Source: Shinisaurus crocodilurus (lineage: Eukaryota; Chordata; Lepidosauria; Squamata; Shinisauridae). From it: a stretch of 64,000 nucleotides of DNA. The DNA is taken from the NCBI GenBank assembly GCA_021292165.1, contig CM037877.1, positions 301,770,726-301,834,725 of the forward strand, written 5' to 3'. Positions 1-10,662 of this stretch are shown here, one piece after another (position 1 is the first letter of the stretch; the number at the start of each line of letters is the position of its first letter). The notes under the pieces were generated by a model. The model saw only the letters and a list, made by a program, of their open reading frames with translations. It searched no databases and was not told the origin of the DNA. The translations under genes were made by a program, and so were the position numbers.

Positions 1-212
1 CGCAGGCCTCTCCCTCCCAGCGAACCCAGCCGGCGTCCTGACTTACCCCGTTACTACGGTAGCTGCGGCAGCGCCCCAGAGTTCCCCCGGGTTCTTCCAC
101 GAACAGCTCCGCCCCCATGGGGGCGGTGCCTGAAATTAACCCTTTCATCGCTCAGTCTACCGAGGCCATCCTGGCTGTTCTAGACGAGGGAGGGGCGACG
201 ATCCCAGCAGTG
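1..212. other. unassigned sequence
   Basis: GC-rich, apparently unique DNA. No convincing open frame, splice site pair or repeat was recognised. Confidence 0.4.
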
Positions 213-290
213 CGCTCCTATCCTGTACATGCCTTACACAGAAGCAAGCCCCATTGAGTTCGATGCGGCCTACTCCCAGGAAAGCGTTAA
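213..290. repeat. short MITE-like repeat, 'CAGAAG(T)AAGCCCCATTGAG' family
   Basis: Matches the family seen best at 52990-53092: a head like GCAATCCTATAC, a core reading CAGAAGTAAGCCCCATTGAG, and a tail of the type TTACTCCCAGG. The ends are roughly inverted (CAATCCTATA and TATAGGATTG), as in a non-autonomous DNA element. This copy is degraded at the right end. Confidence 0.55.
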
Positions 291-295
291 TTTCC

Positions 296-430
296 TTCCC
301 CAACCTAGTGCTCTGCACTCCAGATGTGTTAGAACACAATACCCATCATTCCCAGCCAACACGGCGGTGCTGCCTGGGGTGATGGGAGTGGTAGTCCAAC
401 ACATCTGGAGGCTTCCAGGCTGGGGAAGGC
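296..430. mobile_element. palindromic MITE, TTCCCCAACCTGG family
   Basis: Starts TTCCCCAACC and ends with its inverted form GGCTGGGGAAGG. The arms contain the diagnostic CCAGATGTGTT and its inverse AACACATCTGG. About 20 copies of this palindrome lie in the window, many in introns. It can fold into a long hairpin. No coding capacity. Confidence 0.75.
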
Positions 431-854
431 AGAGAGTTCCAATTTTGAGGACCGTGACTTGACAAGGGCATGAAAGAGCAGGCCTGATTTTGCTTGAAAG
501 AAGTTTCCGTGTTCTGAAGTGGGTTTTTGCTTTATCTGAAACAGGAAAAATTTACTGCAGTTACGTGGACTAGGTTTTCTTCGATTTTCAACTGGTACAT
601 TCAATGCATGTGTTACACACAGATCTCCACGCTGTATATAAGGGCCCCCCGAGGGTGCCTAAACGTTGCATGTGTTGTCTCTGATAGCAGCCAATGGAAA
701 TTCGTTTGAGATGTAACTGATATGTTTGTTTATTGCCCCCCACCCTTTCAGATGCGTCATCTTTACACAAATACCTAGTAATGTTCTACCAGGGTGTATT
801 TACACAGGTGTAAATTATATATGTTTTATAACCTTTTTACTCTGTATCTCTTAA

Positions 855-979
855 GGCACAATCCTATGCAAGTTTAGACAGGAAAAAAGGCCTACAACTC
901 CCAGCATGCCCCAGCCAGCTCTGCTGGCTGGGGTATGCTGGGAGTTGTAGGCTTTTTGTCTAAACTTGATAGGATTGCC
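855..979. mobile_element. palindromic MITE, GCAATCCTATGCAAGTTTAGACAG family
   Basis: Left arm reads CACAATCCTATGCAAGTTTA, then CTACAACTCCCAGCATGCCC. The right arm is the inverse (GGGTATGCTGGGAGTTGTAG, then AAACTTGATAGGATTG). A near-perfect hairpin of about 120 bp. Other copies: 6088-6189, 6238-6312, 7390-7490 with 13550-13565, 42316-42452 and 52326-52462. Confidence 0.8.
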
Positions 980-1494
980 CCCTTACAATCAGAAATGTGT
1001 TATTATACAGTGTATGAAATTTGTTACTTTCTTTTAGATAGTTGATCCTCAGTTTTTGCAAACATGTGCCAAGCTTATTTTTATTCGTTTGTTCAGATTA
1101 GTAAAATACCATTATTATTATTTTTTAAAAAAATTGTATTCATTGTCCCAGCTAAGCAACATCTAGCTCTTGAAACCAACAGCAAACATAGGTTTCATAT
1201 GCTATTTACAATCTATATAGCCTTTTCAATTTGCAAACAGTTTCCAGTCTCTTGCTTTTGGCCTGTACAACACTCCTGGTGAAGCAGGCAACTTTTACAC
1301 CCATTTTACAGAAACTGAAGCAGAGAGTTGGTGCCATTAGCTTTACAATTGATGTTTTCCTCTGTGCAGAAAGAAATGTATATGGGAAAATGAACATGGC
1401 ATTAGTTTTTAAGGTTAATTGTATTTCACCATGTCAGATTTGTAGACACTGTGGTGAACTTTTGCTCAGTCATATGGCAACTCAGAATTAGTAT

Positions 1495-1548
1495 GTACTC
1501 AGAATTCAATGGGGCTTACTCCCGAAGAAATGTGTTGAATTCCAACCT
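1495..1548. repeat. fragment of the AAGCCCCATTGAG family
   Basis: Carries the core TCAATGGGGCTTACTCCC only. Partial copy. Confidence 0.4.
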
Positions 1549-1580
1549 TAGATTCTGGGTCGGAAGACTGAACCGACATG

Positions 1581-1653
1581 GAGAGCGCAATCCTATACAT
1601 GTCTACTCAGAAGCAAGTCCCACTGATTCCCAGTAAGTGTCTAGGATTACCCT
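1581..1653. repeat. AAGCCCCATTGAG-family MITE-like repeat
   Basis: Head GCAATCCTATACATGTCTAC and tail AGTGTCTAGGATTACC are present, so this copy is nearly full length though diverged. Confidence 0.55.
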
Positions 1654-1655
1654 AT

Positions 1656-1834
1656 CAATGGCTACTAGTCATGTTGGCTAAATAAAACCTCCAGATTCAG
1701 GGGCAGTGTACCACTGAACACTAGTTGCTAAGGAGCAACAATGGGAGAGGGACATTGCTCTCATGCCCTGCTTGGAGGCTTCCAGAGGCATCTGATTGGC
1801 CAATGTCAGAAACAGGATGCTGGACATGTTATGT
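1656..1834 (+). repeat. 3' end of a CR1-clade LINE (TATCAATGGCTACTAGTC family)
   Basis: Same 3' sequence as at 6600-6720 and 55370-55560. Landmarks are ATCAATGGCTACTAGTCATG, then TTGCTAAGGAGCAACA, then a 'CATCTGATTGGCCA' stretch and GGATGCTGGA. A palindromic MITE follows directly. Confidence 0.5.
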
Positions 1835-1839
1835 CAGCC

Positions 1840-1958
1840 TTCCCCAACATGGCACCTTCCAAATATGTTGGACCACAACTCCCAGAATCCCACTGGATGG
1901 GGGATTCTGGGATTTGTAGTTCACCACACTTGGGAGGGCACCAGGTGGGGGAAGGCTG
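1840..1958. mobile_element. palindromic MITE, TTCCCCAACCTGG family
   Basis: Left arm TTCCCCAACATGGCACC, right arm GGGCACCAGGTGGGGGAAGG, with the internal GTTGGACCACAACTCCCAGA and its inverse. Confidence 0.7.
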
Positions 1959-1959
1959 T

Positions 1960-2229
1960 GTTATGTTATGATGGGGCGTAAACGAGTAAAATATTTTTAA
2001 TAAGTTCTCAAAAATTCACATAATTGCACATGCATACACAAATTGAGCCACAGAGATACTTTTATTTTAGCTGAAAAATTGAAAATATTGGAAGATTACG
2101 GTATTCAGCAAGACAAAAAATTTCTCCAGAAGAACCTACATTTAGCTTAACAAAACTGATTTGAGGGTGTATGTGTGTGAAGAGCACTGCAGAAAGAAAA
2201 GCCAAGGCACTATACTGCTAATGTGGATT
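1960..2229. other. AT-rich spacer or 3' UTR of the zinc-finger remnant
   Basis: No open frame of note. If the zinc-finger fragment to its right (minus strand) was once a terminal exon, this would be its 3' UTR. Confidence 0.3.
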
Positions 2230-2682
2230 TCATGTTTGCTGCTGCAATCGCTTGACTTTGTGCTGCCTCCAGCGGTGAGAGTTACGCTCCTCGCTAGCCT
2301 TCGCCCCGCTTCTACCAGCCCGGCGACCTCGATTATGTAGAGGCGCTTTGGCCTTCCCAGCACCGTGGGTCATTTTCACAATGTACGATTTCTGGCAGAA
2401 GCAACGGTCACAGGTGTGCACCATCTGGTGGCGCTGGACATCGGAGGGGCCGAAAAAACGCTTACCGCATTGCGGGCACACGTTCAGCTTCAGCTTGTGG
2501 TCGTGGGTAAGCACATGCTCCCACAGCTTCCAAAAGAACACAAACCTCTTGCAGCAGATTAGGCATTGGTGGGGATGCTCGGCTGGCACCGTGCGCATAC
2601 CGAGGCAATGCCTGGCCAGCAGCCTGCACTGGGAGAAGGATTTACTGCACTGGAAGCAAGAGCGAGAAAGGATAGCCGGATG
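2230..2682 (-). pseudogene. C2H2 zinc-finger exon remnant, truncated by an L2 LINE
   Basis: The minus strand encodes about 150 residues. Fingers seen: a partial CFQCSKSFSQC finger at the N-end whose His-X3-His is damaged, a good CLICCKRF...HVLTH finger, a good CPQCGKRF...HQMVH finger, and a degenerate fourth CDRC unit. A basic tail rich in Arg/Lys follows, then a stop at 2230. The frame is open only to about 2690, where the (TAA)n and 3' end of an L2 LINE begin. The L2 lies in the same orientation immediately upstream. A pyrimidine tract ending in TTGCTTCCAG just before the CSKSF codons could be a chance splice acceptor, so a live 3' exon cannot be excluded. I favour a dead fragment, because the first finger is broken and no upstream exon was found next to the LINE. 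Confidence 0.6.
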
Positions 2683-2686
2683 CGGG

Positions 2687-2687
<1 letters not shown>

Positions 2688-2731
<44 letters not shown>
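2688..2731. repeat. (TAA)n microsatellite
   Basis: About 15 uninterrupted TAA units. On the minus strand this is the A/T-rich tail of the adjoining L2 LINE. Confidence 0.95.
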
Positions 2732-2734
<3 letters not shown>

Positions 2735-4395
2735 TTTATTTCTTACCCGCCTCTCCGTCTAGATCGAGGCGGGGAACAGCAAAAATATAAAATACATAAA
2801 CTAAACAAAACACAATTTAAAACATCTTAAAAACATCATTAAAAAACATCATTAAAACATCATTAAAACATCTTAAAAACATCTTAAAGGCAACCTAAAA
2901 TTCCACCGGATAGGCCTGCTGGAAGAGATCAGTCTTTATGGCTTTTTTAAATTCCAAAAGACTGGTGAGCTGACGAATCTCCTCCGGCAGGCCATTCCAT
3001 AATCTGGGAGCAGCAGAAGAAAAGGTCCTCTGGGTAGTACCTGTCAGCCTGTCAGCCTAGAAGTTACTGAAGTAAATTCTTCCCAGAGGACCTGAGTGTG
3101 CGGGGTGGATTGTATGGGAGAAGGCGATCCCGTAGGTAGCCTGGACCCAAACCATGTAGGGCTTTAAAGGTAATAACCAACACTTTATACGTCACCCGGA
3201 AACTGATTGGCAACCAGTGGAGTGCTTTTAAAACTGGTGTGATGTGAGCACCCCTAGGTGTACCAGTAACCAGTCTGGCTGCCATATTTTGCACTAGTTG
3301 AAGTTTCCGGACTAGGTACAAAGGTAGCCCTCAGGGCCGGCGCTACCGCTAGGCAGACCCAGGCAGCTGCCTAGGGCGCGTGGCGGAAGAGGGCGCAGAG
3401 TTTCTGCGCCCCTTCCTCGCCTCCGGCGTGCTCCTGCCCTGCCTGCCGCCTCCGCCGCGCCTCCCCGCCCGCTTGCTGGCCGCTGCCGCCGCCGCTGCAC
3501 CTCCCCCCCTGCGCGCCCGCGCGCCCGCGCGCCCGCCAACCACCTACCTACCTTCCCGTCATAAAGCGCGGGGGTCCCATCGCGTCGGAGGAGGAGGCGG
3601 CGGCAGCAGCAGCATCAGCCAGCAGCGGGGGCGGGGGGAAGGTAGGTGGTGGTGGCGGCGGCGGCGGCGGCGCGGGGGGGGGGGTGCAGAGCAGGGCTGC
3701 TTTGCTCCGGAGTCCCCCCATGGCACGAGGGGGGGCGCTAAATATAATTTGGCCTAGGGCGCCAAACAGCCCTGCACCGTTCCTGGTAGCCCTATGTACA
3801 GCGCATTGCAGAAGTCGAGCCTCGAAGTTACCAGCGCGTGCACTACTGTCTTTAGGTCCTCCGACTCTAAGGGGTGCAAGCTGGCGTATCAGCCGAAGCT
3901 GATAATAGGCACTCCTAGCCGTCGCATCTATCTGAGATGTCATTTGGAGCGACGGATCTAGAAGCACCCCCAAGCTGCGAACACAGTCTTTCAGGGGGAG
4001 TGTAACCCCATCCAGAACTGGTTGACATACCTCCAAACCCAGATTGTGGCCTTTGACAGCAAGCACCTCCGTCTTGTCTGGATTCAGTTTCAGTTTATTT
4101 TTCCTCATCCAGCCCATTACTGCCTCCAGGCATTCATTCAGAGGAGACACACTGTCCCTAGCTGACGCTGTTGCTGAAGGCATAGAGAAAAATATTTGGG
4201 TGTCATCAGCATACTGATAGCACCCCACCCCCCCCGCCCCATGCCCCCGGATGATCTCTCCCAGCGGTTTCATGTAGATATTAAATAGCATTGGGGAAAG
4301 AATAGCTCCTTGTGGCACCCCACATAGCAGCTCCTTTTTGGAGGAGCAGCTATCCCCAAGCATCACCATCTGGAACCTAGAGATGGTAGGTTCCA
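2732..4395 (-). mobile_element. L2-type LINE, 3' half, interrupted by a MITE
   Basis: The minus strand encodes the reverse transcriptase core: GVPQGAILSPMLFNIYMKPL, then QYADDTQIFFSMP (the YxDD box), then KNKLKLNPDKTE. Downstream of the inserted MITE, the minus strand at 3064-3321 encodes the family's C-terminal ALHWLPISFRVTYKVL ... TFKALHGLGPGYLRDRL. The NIYMKPLG motif is typical of L2 rather than CR1. It is 5'-truncated near 4395 and ends in (TAA)n. Inactive. Confidence 0.8.
3332..3785. mobile_element. non-autonomous hAT element, CAGGGCCGG(C/T)GC family, inside the L2
   Basis: Terminal inverted repeats are CAGGGCCGGCGC at the left and the inverse of CAGGAACGGTGC at the right. It is flanked by an exact 8-bp duplication GTAGCCCT (3324-3331 and 3786-3793), the hAT signature. 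The interior is extremely GC-rich, with CCG/CGG runs. Related copies: 9268-9432 and probably 60916-61240. Confidence 0.85.
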
Positions 4396-4635
4396 TTACT
4401 GCAGCTTGTGAACAAACTATTGGATATGAAACTAAGAAACTGGGCTACACGGAATGTAGGACTTCAACTAGTCTGCCATTAACCATTTCTTGCCCAGAAT
4501 TTTCACAACAGGGACAGCGGAGACAGCGGTGTTCAATATCTTCAACTTCACCAGACAGACTCACAGATGCAGAGCCGTTGATGAGTTAGGGACACTGTTA
4601 AATCTCCCATCCAAGTAAGCAGAGGGCATGCACAG
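4396..4635. other. unassigned, possible zinc-finger gene remnant on the minus strand
   Basis: On the minus strand a short frame encodes RCLRCPCCENSGQE before a stop. The cysteine spacing hints at an old zinc-binding exon lying on the far side of the L2 insertion, but nothing confirms it. Confidence 0.2.
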
Positions 4636-4730
4636 CAGGGTTGTTGTGAGGATACAGTGGAGGGGAGGAGGATCGTGTATGCCGCCTTCGGCTCCTTGAA
4701 GAAAAAAGGGGGGATGTAAAAATGTAACAG
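4636..4730 (+). repeat. tRNA-derived SINE, 3' portion (GGGTTGTTGTGAGGATAAAATGG family)
   Basis: Has the family landmarks CAGGGTTGTTGTGAGGATA, GGAGGAGGAT and the end GCCGCCTTCGGCTCCTTGAA. Full-length relatives are at 23564-23809 (+) and 43556-43803 (-). Confidence 0.6.
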
Positions 4731-5048
4731 ACAAGCAAACAAACCAGGCGTGGGTTCAGCGGCTGAATTTACAGCCTCGTTTGCAGCTCAGTATTCCTGC
4801 GGTCCTCAGTCCCCCCTATAGCCCCTTCCTTTCCAGCAGAACTATTTCCCCATATAAGTTCACCAAACCTTCGTCTCCCCTTCTGCTCGGAGACCCTTCC
4901 CGGCAGCCACCCGATCGATTTAGTTCAGAACCGAGAGGCCTGAAAGCGACTGGACGATATTTGGCCAGAAAAAAAAGGGAAACCCACGGGCGCCTTTAGA
5001 TCAGCACCTTAAATGGATCAGATGATCCATTCCTTTTCCCTTCCCTCC

Positions 5049-5816
5049 CAGGGCCGGATTAAGATAGGGGCTATTGGAGCTGCAGCTCCAGGCCCCTACC
5101 ATAAAATAGGCCCACAGCCGGCCCGGCAGCGCGCGGCGCGCCCACTCGCCCGAGCTGCGCCGCCGCCTGCTGGCTGCTGCCGTTGCCGTGCTGCCGTACT
5201 TGCCCTTGCCCTTGCGTCGAGACGCCAGGCAGCGGCTCCCTCGCGGCGGCGGCGGCGGGCCCGCCCCTACCAAAATAGGCCCAAAGCTGAGCCAGCCCGG
5301 CAGCGCGCAGGCGCGCCCACTCGCCCGAGCCGCGCCGCCGCCTGCTGCCGCTGCCGCGCTGCCGCACTTGCCCGTCGAGACGCCAGGCAGCGGCTCCCTC
5401 GCGGCGGCGGCGGCGGCTCTTCCCGCCGGGGACCTGCAACTCTGCGAGATGCCCCGTCTGTCCGGCTCGGGAGAGCCAAAGCCACTCCGGTAAGATAAGG
5501 TGGTTGCCCGCGCGCGCGCCTGCCTCTGACCCGGTTCTCACGGCCTGGTGGCAGGACTGGCGCGCCGGCGGCGGCCCGGCAGGGAAGCAGCAGCGTGCGC
5601 AGCTCTGGCTGGGCGCCGACGGACTCCCCCGGGTCAGCCTTCCCCAACTGGGTGCCCACCAGCGGTGTTGGACTACAACTCCCATCGTGTTGGCTGGGGG
5701 TGATGGGGGCTACAATCCAGTTCACCTGGAGGGCGCCAGGTTGGGGGAGGCTGGCCGGGGGTGGGTGGGGACAAAATCCTCAGCACCAGGCCCATAATGG
5801 TCTTAATCCGGCCCTG
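5049..5816. mobile_element. GC-rich non-autonomous hAT element, CAGGGCCGGATTAAGA family
   Basis: Ends CAGGGCCGGATTAAGAT and TCTTAATCCGGCCCTG are inverted repeats, flanked by the exact 8-bp duplication TTCCCTCC (5041-5048 and 5817-5824). The interior holds two GC-rich direct repeats of about 160 bp (5095-5256 and 5266-5416), both built of AATAGGCCCA, CCACTCGCCCGAGC, GAGACGCCAGGCAGCGGCTC and a GGC run. A palindromic MITE sits at 5638-5757. The long Ala/Arg/Pro open frames here are composition artefacts. Confidence 0.85.
5638..5757. mobile_element. palindromic MITE (TTCCCCAACCTGG family) nested in the hAT element
   Basis: Left arm CTTCCCCAACTGGGTGCCC, right arm GGGCGCCAGGTTGGGGGAGG. Confidence 0.7.
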
Positions 5817-6087
5817 TTCCCTCCCTCCTTTCCTTGGATTACAGTTCTAAAACAAATGCCCTTCTAATTCCTACCAGGTCTCCTCCTGTGCGGGTTTCAA
5901 AGCTTGATCCATCAGATACACACGCAAATACAAGTTCCCAACGTGCAAGTCAAACTGGGGAGCCCGCGAATTAAAGGGGGATGTTTTCAACAGGAAGTTC
6001 CTCTGCAAATGAGTCTTTTCCTCTGCTCGTCTTCCCTCCGCCCCCGGGATTACGCATTAACCTTTTCCAAGGGGGAGATCGTGTTAG

Positions 6088-6189
6088 GGTGCAATCCTAT
6101 GCAAGTTTAGACAGAAAAAAAGGCTGGCTGGGGCATGCTGAGAGTTGTAGGCCTTTTTTTCTGTCTAAACTTGCATAGGATTGTGCCTT
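6088..6189. mobile_element. palindromic MITE, GCAATCCTATGCAAGTTTAGACAG family
   Basis: Left GTGCAATCCTATGCAAGTTT, right inverse AAACTTGCATAGGATTGTGC. The central CAACTCCCAGC arm is partly deleted. Confidence 0.8.
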
Positions 6190-6237
6190 TCGTTTGCGTA
6201 ACAAGAACAACAGAGACTTGGGTACTTTAAAGACTAA

Positions 6238-6312
6238 GGGCGCAATTTTATGCATGTTTAGACAGAAAAAAGTCCTAGCTTTTGTCTGTCTGAACATGCA
6301 TAAAATTGTGCC
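6238..6312. mobile_element. shortened MITE of the same family
   Basis: Ends GGCGCAATTTTATGCATGTT and AACATGCATAAAATTGTGCC are inverted. Only about 75 bp. The flanks TTTAAAGACTAA and ACACATTTATTATGGC read as one older repeat split by this insertion. Confidence 0.7.
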
Positions 6313-6404
6313 TGAACACATTTATTATGGCATAAGCTTTCGTAGACTAGGGGGACATAATAGCAGGGACATGATCGAGATATCTGAAATGAAGCATGGT
6401 ACGG

Positions 6405-7020
6405 AAAAAGAGAACAGGGAGAAAACCTCTCTCATAATACTCTTTGGCTTCATCGGATGAAGCCAAATGAATGATTATGGAAGATTCAGGACAAAGAAAA
6501 GGAAGTCTTCCTTCACACAGCGCATAGTTAAATGATGGAATCCGCCACCACAAAATGGCTGCCAACTTGAACAGCTTTAAAAGAGGATTAGACCAATTCA
6601 TAGAGGAGAAGGTCTATCAATGGCTACTAGTCATGATGGCTATATATTGCCTCTAGTATCAGAGGCAGATGTTTCTGATTACAATTTGCTGGACAATAGG
6701 AGCAGAAAGGGGCTACTGCCTTAGATAGGAAGCTGTCTTACAACTCGAGTCAGACCATGGGTCCATTTAGTTAGCTCAGTATTGTCAACACTGATCTGCC
6801 AGCAGTTCTCCAGGGTTTCAGGCAGGATTCTTTCCTAGCCCTACCTGGAGAAGCCAGGACTGAACTTTCTGCACACAAAGCATGTGCTCTACCACTGAGC
6901 TCTGAGCCCTCTCAGCTACAAGCCCTTCATGTCCTGCTTCTGGATTTCCCATAAGACTCTGAGTCTGTGGCAACAGAATGCTGGACTAGATCCAGCATGC
7001 ATGGCTCTTCCTATGTTCTT
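6405..7020 (+). repeat. CR1-clade LINE 3' region, interrupted by a SINE
   Basis: Homologous to 55225-55570 (+). Landmarks: CTTCACACAGCGCATAGTTA, then TTTAAAAGAGGATTAGACCA, then GCTACTAGTCATGATGGC. After the SINE at 6725-6920 come ATGCTGGACTAGATCCAGCA and CTTCCTATGTTCTT. No intact ORF. Confidence 0.55.
6725..6920 (-). repeat. tRNA-derived SINE (TAGCTCAGTGG head), reverse orientation
   Basis: Read on the minus strand it begins with a tRNA-like head containing GCTCAGTGGTAGAGCACATG, then a core with CCTGGAGAA...CTGCTGGCAGATCAG, and ends near AGACAGCTTCCTAT. Related copies: 22800-22998, 24165-24366, 43390-43555, 49303-49485 and 58493-58625. Confidence 0.75.
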
Positions 7021-7389
7021 CCTGTAAATGGTGAGGTGAGAGAGAAACTGTAGGCAAAGACAATTGCATCATCATCAACAGTGCCCATTTATAAGACAGT
7101 TACTGGTGATATCATAGACATGCTGGCACTGGTGAATTAATTAACACATGTAACCTTTTATATTCCAGAGCTGCGGTGACTCCTGGCTTCCAGCGTCCAT
7201 ACCTTGTCTCCTATACACAGTCAAAGAAACTTTATGGGAGTCTACACATCATATGTCTGGAGCTGCCAGCTTTCAAATTAGTACAGTGCTTTTATGCCTA
7301 TCTATGTATAGTTTAAAAGTAGCCTGATCTACAGAAATATAGCAAATGAAGCTTTTGCTGGCATGGAGATAAACGTAGGAAACATACTA
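7021..7389. other. unassigned AT-rich spacer
   Basis: No gene or recognised repeat seen. Confidence 0.3.
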
Positions 7390-9267
7390 AGGGTGCAATC
7401 CTATGCATGTTTAGGCAGAAAAGTGGCCTACAGCTCCCAGCATGGCCCCAGCCAGCCATGCTGGCTGGGGGCATGCTGGAAGTTATAGGCCAGTGATGGC
7501 GAACCTTTTTGAGCCCGAGTGCCCAAACTGCAACACAAAACCAACTTATTTATTTCAAAGTGCCAACACTGCAATTAAACCTGAATACCGAGGTTTTAGT
7601 TTTAGAAAAACAACTCATACAGTTGTCCGAACTAATTAACATCTTTTGTCTTAAAAGAAAAACACAATAACAGAGCTTTCAATGATACAAACAGTTTTTT
7701 GTTGAAAAAAAATCAACTCAAAAAATTATTATAGTACTACATTGTACACATAGCCTGAAGGGAATTTATACAAACTTTTAAAATAATTAGGCACATGTAT
7801 TTTTGGATAAGGGATTCTCAACTTGTAATATGATTACTGGTATATGCCAGACTGAAATTGGGTCATTCCATGTAAAATCAGCCCCCCAAAATTGAAAAAT
7901 TTACCTCACCATCTGCGATTTTTAAAAAAACTGGCATACTGGTAGACCAGCATGAGAAATGAACATACACCAAATTATAGGTCATTATACCTCACGGTGC
8001 AAAAGTACAGTGTGCTCAAAAAATGCCCCAAACACGATTTTTCAGCATTTGTGACTACACAAAAAGTATCATAGCTTCCTTCAGAATTGGCCTAGAAAGT
8101 AAATCATGGTGTCATATGAAAGCTCTAGAACTACCCTTTTATTTGATATGTAACACGAAGCATGCATGTGAAATAAAATATTCAAGGACATAGTTTCTTT
8201 AATTTAACCTTGAATTCCAAAAAAACCAAATTTTTTTTTTTGCTGATTTTTTTCCTCAGATAACCCATGTTTACCTTGAGTATATGTACCAATTTCCAGA
8301 ACGGGGTTCCGAACAGTTCAGAAGATGTGAATGTACAGTACCTCTCTACAATAACTTCACCCCCTTATACACACTTAAAACAGATTTTTTTGGAGGGAAA
8401 TTAAACTTAAGCCCGCCCTCTCCCTTCCGGAGCTTCCGGGGCCTTCAGGCTGAAACCAAACCAGGCATGGGTAGGCCTCAAACCTTCACAGAGATATATC
8501 TCTTTGGATGTCTACATTAAACCAAGCTTTATTCACAGATTCTGATAAGAAAGAAAAAGGCAGGCCTGAAGCCATGACAAGTGCCGACCCCACTTCTGCT
8601 GCAATGTGTTCATGACTTTTCAAATTGTTGAATTCCTGCACACCATTTCTACAGGTAGCATAACTAAGATCTATTATTTCCCTGATGGTGCAGCAGCACA
8701 GTATAAAAACGGTAAAAACTTCAACAACTTAAGTAAGCATAGGTCAGATTTCGGTATCGATGCAGAATGGCACTTCTTTGCCACATCGCATGGAAAAGGG
8801 CCTTGTGATGGTTTGGGTGGCACTGTGAAAAGGTTAGCTGCTCGAGCAAGTTTGCAGCATCCGTATGAAAAACAAATCATGACCCCTCATCAACTCTTTG
8901 ATTGGGCAAAGGAGAACATCACACAGGTTGCATTTCAATACACCACAAGTAAAGATTATGAACGGGAAGAAAAGCTTATAGAATCATAGAATCATAGAAA
9001 AGTAGAGTTGGAAGGGGCCTACAAGGCCATCGAGTCCAACCCCCTGCTCAATGCAGGAATCTAGGTCAAAGCATCTCTGACAGATGTCTGTCCAGCTGCA
9101 CCTTGAATGCCTCCAGAGTGGGAGAGCCCACGACCTCCCTAGGTAGTTGATTCCATTGTTTTATTGCTCTGACAGTCAGGAAATTTTTCCTGATGTTTAG
9201 GTGGAATCTAGGTTCCTGTAACTTGAGCCCATTATTCCGTGTCCTGCAAACTGGGATGAACGAGAAG

Positions 9268-9432
9268 CAGGGTCGGTGCAAGGCAGTTTGGTGCCCTAGG
9301 CAAGATCAGATATTTAGCGCCCCCCTCTTCCCACTTGAGCCCTCCCTCCCTCCAGCCCTATGCTCCTGGTGCCCCCTTTAGCCCGGCGCCCTAGGCAGCC
9401 GCCTAGTTGGCCTAATGGTAGCACCGGCCCTG
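9268..9432. mobile_element. 165-bp hAT MITE inside the CR1
   Basis: Ends CAGGGTCGGTGC and GCACCGGCCCTG are inverted, flanked by the exact duplication ACGAGAAG (9260-9267 and 9433-9440). Same family as 3332-3785. Confidence 0.9.
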
Positions 9433-10517
9433 ACGAGAAGAGATCTTTGCCCTCCTCTGTGTGACATCCCTTCAAATACTGGAAGAGTGCGATCATATCT
9501 CCCCTCAGTCTCCTCTTCTGAAGGCTAAACATGCCCAGTTCTTTCAGTCTCTCTTCATAGGGCCTTGTTTCCAGTCCCTTTATCATCCTTGTTGCCCTCC
9601 TCTGAACCCTCTCCAGTTTGTCTATGTCCTTCTTAAAGTGAGGTGCCCAGAACTGGACGCAGTACTCAAGATGAGGCCTAACCAGTGCCGAGTAAAGGGG
9701 AATTATCACTTCCCGCGATTTGGAAGCTATACTTCTATTAATACAGCCCAAAATTGCATTTGCCTTCTTTGCAGCCACATCGCATTGCTGGCTCATATAC
9801 AGTTTGTGATCTACCACAATTCCAAGATCCTTCTCACTTGTAGTATTGTTGAGCCAAGTGTCCCCCATTCTGTAACTCTGCATTTGGTTTCCTCTCCCTA
9901 GGTGCAGCACTTGGCATTTATCCCTGTTAAATTTCATTCTGTTGTTTTCGGCCCAGCGCTCCAGCCTATCGAGGTCACTTTGAATTTTGTTTCTGTCTTC
10001 CAGAGTATTAGCTGTTCCACCCAACTTTGTGTCATCTGCAAATGTGATAAGCATTCCCTGTACGTCCTGATCCAAGTCATTAATAAAAATGTTGAAGAGC
10101 ACCGGGCCCAGGACCGAGCCCTGTGGTACCCCGCTCGTTACCTCTCCCCAGTTTGAGAAGGAACCATTGATAAGCACTCTTTGAGTCCGATTCTGTAGCC
10201 AATTGTGGATCCACCTGATAGTTGTTCCATCTAGCCCACTCTTAGCTAGCTTACTAATCAGGATATCATGAGGCACTTTGTCGAAAGCTTTGCTGAAGTC
10301 CAGATATATAATGTCCACAGCATTCCCACAGTCCACAAGGGAGGTTACCCGATCAAAAAATGAGATCAGATTAGTCTGACAGGGATTCGTTCTTGACAAT
10401 CCATGCTGGCTTCTAGTAATCACTGCAGTAGTTTCAAGGTGCTTGCAACTGACTTCTTTATAATCTTCTCAAAAATCTTCCGGGATTGGATGTCAGACTG
10501 AATGGCCATAGTTCCCA

Positions 10518-10662
10518 CAGGGCTTTTTTTCTGGTGGAACTCACCGGAACTGAGTTCCAGCAACTTTGCTTCTATTATTGCATTAGCATTAATCGCATCT
10601 ACTCCGCGAGGAAAATGTAATCCAAGAGTTTCCGGTACCTTTTCTCCATAAAAAAAGCACTG
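10518..10662. mobile_element. MITE with CAG(G/T)GCTTTTTTTCTGG ends inside the CR1
   Basis: Inverted ends CAGGGCTTTTTTTCTGG and the inverse near AAAAAAGCACTG, flanked by GTTCCCA (10511-10517 and 10663-10669). The interior has GGAACTGAGTTCC. A second copy with a perfect 8-bp duplication is at 19395-19540. Confidence 0.8.

Noticed and set aside
2688..2731. Long homopolymeric Ile or Asn open frames across (TAA)n
   Set aside because: Translation of a microsatellite; no gene.
3380..3757. Ala/Pro/Arg-rich open frames on both strands
   Set aside because: GC-rich interior of a hAT MITE with proved 8-bp duplication; the frames have no domain and are composition-driven.
5013..5725. CpG-island promoter with overlapping Ala/Arg-rich frames
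   Set aside because: The whole block lies inside a transposable element with matched ends and target duplication.
8284..8520. 78-codon open frame between the inner transposon end and its transposase
   Set aside because: No recognisable motif, and not in frame with the transposase-like block; cannot be claimed as its N-terminus.
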